Of a DNA stretch of 9,621 nucleotides, positions 5,385 through 9,621 are shown in pieces. The notes beneath the pieces are model-generated. The model did no database searches. It had not been told where the DNA came from and saw nothing but the letters and a program-made list of their open reading frames with translations. Source of the DNA: Phycisphaerales bacterium (GTDB taxonomy: Bacteria; Planctomycetota; Phycisphaerae; Sedimentisphaerales; Anaerobacaceae); NCBI GenBank assembly GCA_011057845.1, contig DSDB01000634.1, positions 1-9,621 of the forward strand, written 5' to 3'. Numbering within the stretch: the first letter of the stretch is position 1; each line of letters starts with the position of its first letter. Both the position numbers and the translations under genes were made by a program.

Positions 5385-7280
5385 ATGATTCGATATGCCG
5401 TCAGGTGGGTCGTCCTGCTGGGGCTGGTGTGGCGAGCAGCGGCGTGTGTTGGGGCGCCGGAGACGGTCGTGGTTTACGATCTACGGTATACGCTGGGGAT
5501 TGACACGGGCGATGCGGGGCAGGTTTGCATGGCATGGGATCATTGTCACGCGGTCGCGGCGCTGCAGGGGCTGGTCAATCGCGATGGGCCGCGGCTCTAT
5601 CTGCGGTTCGTCGAATCGCAGCACCGGCGGGGCAATATCGATGACTACTGGCTGGACATGATGCGGCGGCCGGGCGAGTGGCTGGAGGCCGCGGCGGTGG
5701 AGCAGGTCAGCGGGATTGAGTCGTTGGTGGAGCGTTTTCGCTCGTATATTGAGGGGGGGGTGGTGTATGACCCGGCCGTGGCGGCCACGAGCAACGTGGC
5801 CTCGGCCGTGGCGGGCGTTGAGAGGCTGCTGCCGATTCGGTATGACACATCGCAAGCGAGCCTCTACAGCAGGCTGGTTCTATCCGGGCCAAAGCTGGCG
5901 GTGCGGCGGCGGCTGATCCATGAGGATGGCTCGTCGATGTTCACCGGCCGCGGCAGGATACCCGGTACGGACCTGCCTTCGACGGGCTCGGCCAAGTGCG
6001 ATGCGTACCTGTGGATGAAGCACCACTACATGGACACAGGGCGTTGCGATGGGGCGTGGGGGGCGTATTACCTGGACCAGTACTGGAGAAAGCTGCCGCG
6101 GGCGACGGTGCTCAATCACCATTGCCTGACGAATCATGACTTCTTCATTGCCAACAAGGCGTGGTTCTTCGACCTGCACGTCTGGGGCGATGAGGCCCCG
6201 GTGGATGATCCTGCCCAACGGCCGGGCACGGATTTGGAGACGCTCAAGGCCCTGTTGCTCAGTGCTTACAAAAACGGCGGCCGCGAGCGGATGATCCATA
6301 TCGGCGGTTTCGTGCCGTGGGCACACAAGTACACCAGCCACGGACGCGCAGGCGGCCGGCACGACCCGGTGCCGTGCGAGTGGGAGTATGGGAAGGTCAT
6401 CAGTGCGTATAACGGGTTCATGGATGCCGATGCGGTGGGGTATGGGGCGATGGCGAATGCCTCATTTTTCATGCACTATCCGCTCAAGCAGCAGTATCCG
6501 CAGACGTGGGTGAGCCGGGAGGAACTGACCGAGCGGGGGTATCTGACGGCCGATGGCAAGGTGAACTTCGACGGACGGGAGTTCATGGTCTTCTACGTGG
6601 GCGACTACGACTGTGCGGCGTGGCTGTATCAGCGGATGCCCGATATATGGGAGGACCCGAACCGCGGCAAGCTGCCGCTGATGTGGTGCATCAGCCCGAT
6701 CCTGGACCGCCGAGCGCCGATGGCGATGGATTACCTGCGGCGCACGGCCACGGCGAACGACTACTTCGCCGCGGCCGACAACGGGGCCGGCTACTGTGAG
6801 CCGGGGATGCTGCAGGAGCCGAGGGGGATTTCGGGTCTGTCCAGCGGGCTGGACGCATGGGGGCGGCACTGTGGGCGATATTTCGATAAGTGGGGGCTGA
6901 GTATTACGGGGTTTATCATCTATGCCCACGGGCCGGAACTGAACGAGGCGGGGCTGGACTGCTATGCCCGCTTCAGTCCGAACGGCATCGTGCCGACGGG
7001 CGGCCCGGCTGTGATGCTGCATAAGAACATGCCGGTGCTGCGGCACGACCACGACATCAACGAGGGCGACCCGGCCGCCGCCGCCCGACACGTCGTCCAG
7101 CGCGTGGCCGCCCGCCGTGCCGAGGGCCTGCCCCCGTTCCACTGGTTCCGCAACATCCTCAAGAGCCCGACCTGGTACGTCCGGACGGTCGACGAGGTCC
7201 ACAAACTCAATCCCAACATAGAACTACTCGACGCCCCAACGTTCTTCGAACTTCTGCGTATCCATCTAACCACGGATTGA
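5385..7280 (+). CDS. Exported GxGYxYP-family protein (putative glycoside hydrolase)
   Basis: A 631-residue protein with a signal peptide-like start: positive residues Arg3 and Arg7, a hydrophobic core VVLLGLVW, then an Ala-rich region, with cleavage plausible near residues 20-24. The mature part begins PETVVVYDLRYTLG. Features resembling the GxGYxYP family are the central MANASFFMHYPLKQQYPQ (356-373), VFYVGDYDCAAWLYQ (402-416), and ADNGAGYCEPGML (464-476), which fits the name-giving motif as GAGYCEP with Glu in place of the second Tyr. Pfam describes the family as putative glycoside hydrolases; the reaction is unproven. It is the third gene of the cassette, 46 nt after GH38, and is the only one predicted to leave the cytoplasm. 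A G8 tract lies in codons near 5753-5760. The last 70 codons use C-ending codons much more than the rest, and the last three codons and stop fall in a repeat. Start 5343 is the alternative. The family call is from recalled motifs. Confidence 0.62.
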   Translation: MIRYAVRWVVLLGLVWRAAACVGAPETVVVYDLRYTLGIDTGDAGQVCMAWDHCHAVAALQGLVNRDGPRLYLRFVESQHRRGNIDDYWLDMMRRPGEWLEAAAVEQVSGIESLVERFRSYIEGGVVYDPAVAATSNVASAVAGVERLLPIRYDTSQASLYSRLVLSGPKLAVRRRLIHEDGSSMFTGRGRIPGTDLPSTGSAKCDAYLWMKHHYMDTGRCDGAWGAYYLDQYWRKLPRATVLNHHCLTNHDFFIANKAWFFDLHVWGDEAPVDDPAQRPGTDLETLKALLLSAYKNGGRERMIHIGGFVPWAHKYTSHGRAGGRHDPVPCEWEYGKVISAYNGFMDADAVGYGAMANASFFMHYPLKQQYPQTWVSREELTERGYLTADGKVNFDGREFMVFYVGDYDCAAWLYQRMPDIWEDPNRGKLPLMWCISPILDRRAPMAMDYLRRTATANDYFAAADNGAGYCEPGMLQEPRGISGLSSGLDAWGRHCGRYFDKWGLSITGFIIYAHGPELNEAGLDCYARFSPNGIVPTGGPAVMLHKNMPVLRHDHDINEGDPAAAARHVVQRVAARRAEGLPPFHWFRNILKSPTWYVRTVDEVHKLNPNIELLDAPTFFELLRIHLTTD

Positions 7281-7322
7281 CACCGATTTACGCGGATTCC
7301 TCTTTCACACCGATTAACACGG
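7271..7322. repeat. Dispersed repeat with 10-bp period (CACSGATTNA units)
   Basis: Units are CACGGATTGA (7271-7280), CACCGATTTA (7281-7290), CGCGGATTCC (7291-7300), then after a 7-nt gap CACCGATTAA (7308-7317) and CACGG (7318-7322). Read on the minus strand it gives IRVNRCQSVV-like words, which I recall as recurrent spurious ORFs in planctomycete and related genomes. The first unit overlaps the end of the GxGYxYP gene and supplies its stop codon. Confidence 0.65.
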
Positions 7323-7498
7323 CTTGTGGCACTTCCTGCTTGGAGGGCAAGGCGTGTACAGCCAGGCTGACTCTGCCGCATTTGAAGATTGACCATGTGA
7401 CGCGGACGAATATCGTGGAGAAGACGCTGGGGGCACAGGCGATCCGATCTATACGCCCATCTGGGGCGCGGCCGCGCCTGCAAGTATAATGTTCGCCG
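7323..7498. other. Convergent intergenic stretch, no gene seen
   Basis: This lies between the plus-strand cassette and the minus-strand small membrane protein. Short open frames exist on both strands but none has a credible start context or recognisable protein. No hairpin followed by a T tract is visible for either gene. Its plus-strand reading includes LEGKACTARLTLPHLKIDHV, which might be repeat debris; I cannot confirm that. Confidence 0.5.
7465..7478. repeat. 14-bp perfect palindrome GGCGCGGCCGCGCC
   Basis: The sequence equals its own reverse complement over 14 bp, with no loop and no flanking T run, so it is a poor intrinsic terminator. It sits about 20 nt downstream of the small minus-strand gene. 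It may be part of a REP-like element, or chance in GC-rich DNA. Confidence 0.6.
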
Positions 7499-7726
7499 CT
7501 AAAAGACCAATCCCAGGAACAGCAGCAGCATACCCACGCCGGCCGCCCCAAGCGTCAGCCGTGTCCACCGGTCGTACCGCACGACCTCCGGGTGCGCGTC
7601 CTCGAACTCGTGATACATCTCGTCCAGTTCCGGGTCGCGGGGCTTGATCTTCATGCGCACGACCAGATGCCCAACCGCCCCGGCCGAGAACAACAACCCG
7701 CCAGCAGCAATCAGCAGGAGTCTCAT
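7499..7726 (-). CDS. Small two-helix membrane protein, function unknown
   Basis: A 75-residue protein with two hydrophobic segments: LLLIAAGGLLFSAGAVGHLVV (about 3-23) and LTLGAAGVGMLLLFLGLVF (about 57-75). Between them is an acidic, charged linker (RMKIKPRDPELDEMYHEFED and following HPEVVRYDRW). The final helix runs to the C-terminus. The hairpin layout with a soluble acidic loop is consistent with a real inner-membrane protein, and the frame is compositionally sensible for this GC-rich genome. A weak GTAGGA lies 7 nt before the ATG at 7726. It is 130 bp downstream of the GLUG gene on the same strand, so an operon is not obvious. I do not recognise a named family, though it resembles hypothetical proteins I have seen in planctomycetes. 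Confidence 0.6.
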   Translation of the reverse strand: MRLLLIAAGGLLFSAGAVGHLVVRMKIKPRDPELDEMYHEFEDAHPEVVRYDRWTRLTLGAAGVGMLLLFLGLVF

Positions 7727-7856
7727 GCCCGAATCCTACCCGTTCTCTCGCCCCTATGCAATCCCAATGCTCAGAAGGCGAAGGGCCGGGTGACGGTTTC
7801 TGTCATTGCGCTTTTGGGGTCCTTCGGATCTGCATCGTCTATCGTCTATCGTCTCC
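7727..7856. other. Gap between the small membrane protein and the GLUG gene
   Basis: No gene is seen. It contains the 7-bp tandem repeat at 7834-7854 near the GLUG stop. I found no convincing promoter for the small gene and no clear terminator for the GLUG gene. Confidence 0.4.
7834..7854. repeat. 7-bp tandem repeat, ATCGTCT x 3
   Basis: Three perfect adjacent copies of ATCGTCT lie immediately downstream of the GLUG-protein stop (minus strand reads AGACGAT x 3). No role is evident. Confidence 0.8.
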
Positions 7857-9621
7857 CTACGGCTGTCCCCAGGACCCGCCAAGTATCGCCAGGTCCCCCA
7901 TATCCACCCGCCCATCGCCCGTCAGGTCCGCCCCGTCACAGCCGCCCGTCAAACCGCAATCCTCCATCAACCACCGCCCCGCAAAATACCCCATATCCTC
8001 GAAACTCACCCCATCCGGACACAGCAAATCCCCCGCCGGTATCGACCACCGCAACCGGGGATAATTAGTCCCTTCACAAATCGCCCAAGTCTGCCCAAAA
8101 TCCCACCCCGCATCCAGGAACGTCGAACGCATCTGCATCTGTTCCGTTGTCCTGCCGGCGGCCATGGTACTGACGGTCGTCTCGGATGTCTCCGTATCCC
8201 AGAAGTTTCCCTGGCCTCCAGTGATCGAGCGTCCGCAGAGACCACCCACGTACTCAATTCCCGCTGGCTTACCGGTTGAATAGCAGTGAGCGATCTTGCC
8301 CAGGTGGACTCGTCCCACCAGCCCACCGACGGCCCTGCTCCCGTTAACCGCCCCCGTCGCATAGGAATTGACAAACGTACCGTCATACTCGTGCGCGTAC
8401 CCCACCAGACCGCCGACGTTCTCGGTGCCACTGACGGTTCCCGTCGCGTAGCAGCAGGATACGTGGTAAGAGGTATAGCCCGCGAGTCCGCCGACGTAGT
8501 CGCCCGTTCCGCTCACGCACGCCGCCGCAGAGCAGAAGTGGAGCGGGGTCCCGTGACTGTATCCCACGAGCCCGCCAACATAGTGGCCTGTCCCCGCGAC
8601 CTTCCCCGCGGCATCGCAGGCCACGGTTTGGCCATCATCGCAGTGCCCGATCAGGCCGCCGACCTGCCCGGAACCGGTTACACTACATTCCGCATAGCAA
8701 TACTCGGTCGTACCACGGTAGCTTCCGCCCACAAGGCCGCCGACACGCCAGCCTGTTCCGACTACGGTCCCCGTCGCACGGCAGCCGGTAATACGGCCAA
8801 TATCGTTGAACCCCACCAGCCCGCCTATGTCGCCGCGACCCCGTACGTAGACATTCACGACAGTCAGATTCTCGATCCGACCCCCCAGACCCACATACCC
8901 GAAGGGGCCTACGCAGTCATCCCCCGGCCGATTGATAACGATATTGCTGATCGTACGGCCGGCACCGTTGAATGCCCCCGTAAAGGGTACGGTGTTGTCG
9001 CCGACCGGCGCCAACAATTCGCCTGCTGCGTCGAGATTCGACGTCAGGACAAACCGCTTGTCCCAGTCGCCGGGGGTGCCGATCAACTCCTGGAGATCCG
9101 CCGTCGTCCCGATTCGGTATGGGTCGTCTTCCGTCCCGTCGCCTCCGGAGTATGTCCCCGTCGGCGGCCACCACTTCAGCCGTGGATAGTCGGTTCCCTC
9201 GTCAATCGACCACGTCAGCAGAAAATCCCAGCCGGCGTCCGAAAACGTCGAGAGCGTCTGCATCTCACGGGTCGTCCTCCCAGTCCCCATCGCGCTTTCG
9301 ATCGTTTGGGACGCCCCTATATCCCAGAAATTCCCTGTATCCTCATAACCGCCGCCCGTGGTGACGCCGCCACACAGCCCGCCGACGGATGCTGCGCCCA
9401 CCGGCCGGCCGGTTGAATAGCAGTGATTCACTTGCCCCCGATGATTCCACCCAAGCAGTCCCCCGACAGCGCCGTTGGCGTGTACATACACCATTGCATA
9501 ACAGAATCTCAGAGATGTGTAGTCGTTATACCCAACTAACCCTCCGACCAACTCGTTTCCACTGACACATCCGGTTGCATAGCATGAGGTGATCGTGCCG
9601 CCGTAGTTGCGCCCCGCCAGG
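7857..9621 (-). CDS. Secreted-type GLUG-repeat protein with C-terminal dockerin-like domain (N-terminus beyond right edge)
   Basis: At least 588 residues are visible; the frame is open through 9621, so start and signal peptide lie outside. An internal TTG at 9551 is not the real start. Residues below are counted from that TTG codon. The visible order is: a GLUG array (to about residue 73), a closing block GNFWD...AGWDF..TW.I.EGT.YPRL.W (73-128), a lead-in block GTEDDPYRI...PFTGAFNGAGRTISNIVI (139-206), a second array of eight GLUG repeats (215-436) plus a partial one, a second closing block (448-502), and a dockerin-like tail. GLUG repeats (GGLVGYN...CYATGTVSG) form beta-helix-like folds found in large surface or secreted proteins, often thought to be adhesive. 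The tail contains DLTGDGRVDMGDLAIL, a calcium-loop pattern, preceded by a degenerate half CPDGVSFEDMGYFAGRWL. Role is inferred as cell-surface or extracellular binding; no catalytic motif is seen. Confidence 0.9.
   Translation of the reverse strand, partial: LAGRNYGGTITSCYATGCVSGNELVGGLVGYNDYTSLRFCYAMVYVHANGAVGGLLGWNHRGQVNHCYSTGRPVGAASVGGLCGGVTTGGGYEDTGNFWDIGASQTIESAMGTGRTTREMQTLSTFSDAGWDFLLTWSIDEGTDYPRLKWWPPTGTYSGGDGTEDDPYRIGTTADLQELIGTPGDWDKRFVLTSNLDAAGELLAPVGDNTVPFTGAFNGAGRTISNIVINRPGDDCVGPFGYVGLGGRIENLTVVNVYVRGRGDIGGLVGFNDIGRITGCRATGTVVGTGWRVGGLVGGSYRGTTEYCYAECSVTGSGQVGGLIGHCDDGQTVACDAAGKVAGTGHYVGGLVGYSHGTPLHFCSAAACVSGTGDYVGGLAGYTSYHVSCCYATGTVSGTENVGGLVGYAHEYDGTFVNSYATGAVNGSRAVGGLVGRVHLGKIAHCYSTGKPAGIEYVGGLCGRSITGGQGNFWDTETSETTVSTMAAGRTTEQMQMRSTFLDAGWDFGQTWAICEGTNYPRLRWSIPAGDLLCPDGVSFEDMGYFAGRWLMEDCGLTGGCDGADLTGDGRVDMGDLAILGGSWGQP
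7860..8027 (-). other. Dockerin-like C-terminal domain
   Basis: This covers the last 56 residues. The second half, ADLTGDGRVDMGDLAILGGSW, fits the type I dockerin F-hand with ligands at Asp542, Thr544, Asp546, Asp550 and Asp553 (numbered from the TTG at 9551). The first half, CPDGVSFEDMGYFAGRWL, keeps the helix pattern but lacks the first calcium ligands. Paired cysteines flank the linker. I recall this degenerate form at the C-termini of many planctomycete secreted proteins. Confidence 0.75.
8205..8909 (-). repeat. GLUG repeat array of module 2 (8 units plus one partial)
   Basis: Units of 26-29 residues mostly begin G-L-V/I/A/C-G and carry Cys-Tyr-Ala-Thr-Gly or a variant mid-unit, for example GLVGFNDIGRITGC.ATG and GLAGYTSYHVSCCYATG. 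The first unit (GPFGYVG) is divergent, and the last merges into the GNFWD closing block. Confidence 0.88.
9333..9621 (-). repeat. GLUG repeat array of module 1 (three units plus one partial; continues off the right edge)
   Basis: The visible units start LAGRNYGGTITSCYATG, GLVGYNDYTSLRFCYAM, GLLGWNHRGQVNHCYSTG and a final partial GLCGGVTTGG. The closing GNFWD block follows at 9168-9335, paralogous to the one at 8046-8210. Confidence 0.85.

Noticed and set aside
8286..9416. 376-codon plus-strand open frame across the GLUG gene
   Set aside because: The minus-strand GLUG repeats and dockerin are clear. The plus-strand frame shows only an echo of the repeat period and no known domain.
8205..9621. 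Regularly spaced repeats that might suggest a CRISPR array
   Set aside because: The period is about 80 bp, conservation is at protein level (GLUG), units are divergent in DNA, and the frame is open throughout.

Overview
The window looks like a piece of a high-GC planctomycete genome, most likely of the Phycisphaerae/Sedimentisphaerales type. This rests on the gene content (type I sulfatase, sodium:solute symporter, GH38 alpha-mannosidase, a GxGYxYP-like protein, and a GLUG-repeat protein with a degenerate C-terminal dockerin) and on short dispersed intergenic repeats that I recall from such genomes. It is an inference; no rRNA or other phylogenetic marker is present.

Layout. (1) 1-545, minus strand: the C-terminal part of a type I sulfatase. 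The DNGP metal-site motif is present, but the N-terminal half with the catalytic C-x-P-S-R motif is absent; upstream of DNGP the homology stops at a dispersed repeat. The frame stays open to an ATG at 686, so it could be called as an intact gene, but it is probably a remnant or an assembly junction. (2) 546-851: intergenic DNA with two separate 9-bp tandem repeats and a candidate sigma70-type promoter (745-774) with a G7 tract in its spacer. (3) 852-7280, plus strand: a tight three-gene cassette made of a sodium:solute symporter, a GH38 alpha-mannosidase without signal peptide, and a predicted exported GxGYxYP-family protein. (4) 7281-7498: convergent intergenic region with a 10-bp-period repeat that supplies the stop codon of the cassette's last gene, and a 14-bp perfect palindrome. 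(5) 7499-7726, minus: a small two-helix membrane protein of unknown function. (6) 7857-9621, minus, running off the right edge: a secreted-type GLUG-repeat protein with at least two tandem modules and a dockerin-like C-terminus.

How the genes may work together: the symporter would bring a small sugar or glycoside across the inner membrane with sodium, GH38 would cleave alpha-mannosidic bonds in the cytoplasm, and the exported protein would act on the substrate outside the cytoplasm. No SusC/SusD or TonB gene is visible here. The nearby sulfatase remnant hints at, but does not prove, a sulfated glycan substrate. I found no RNA gene, CRISPR array, transposase, defence gene or clear rho-independent terminator.
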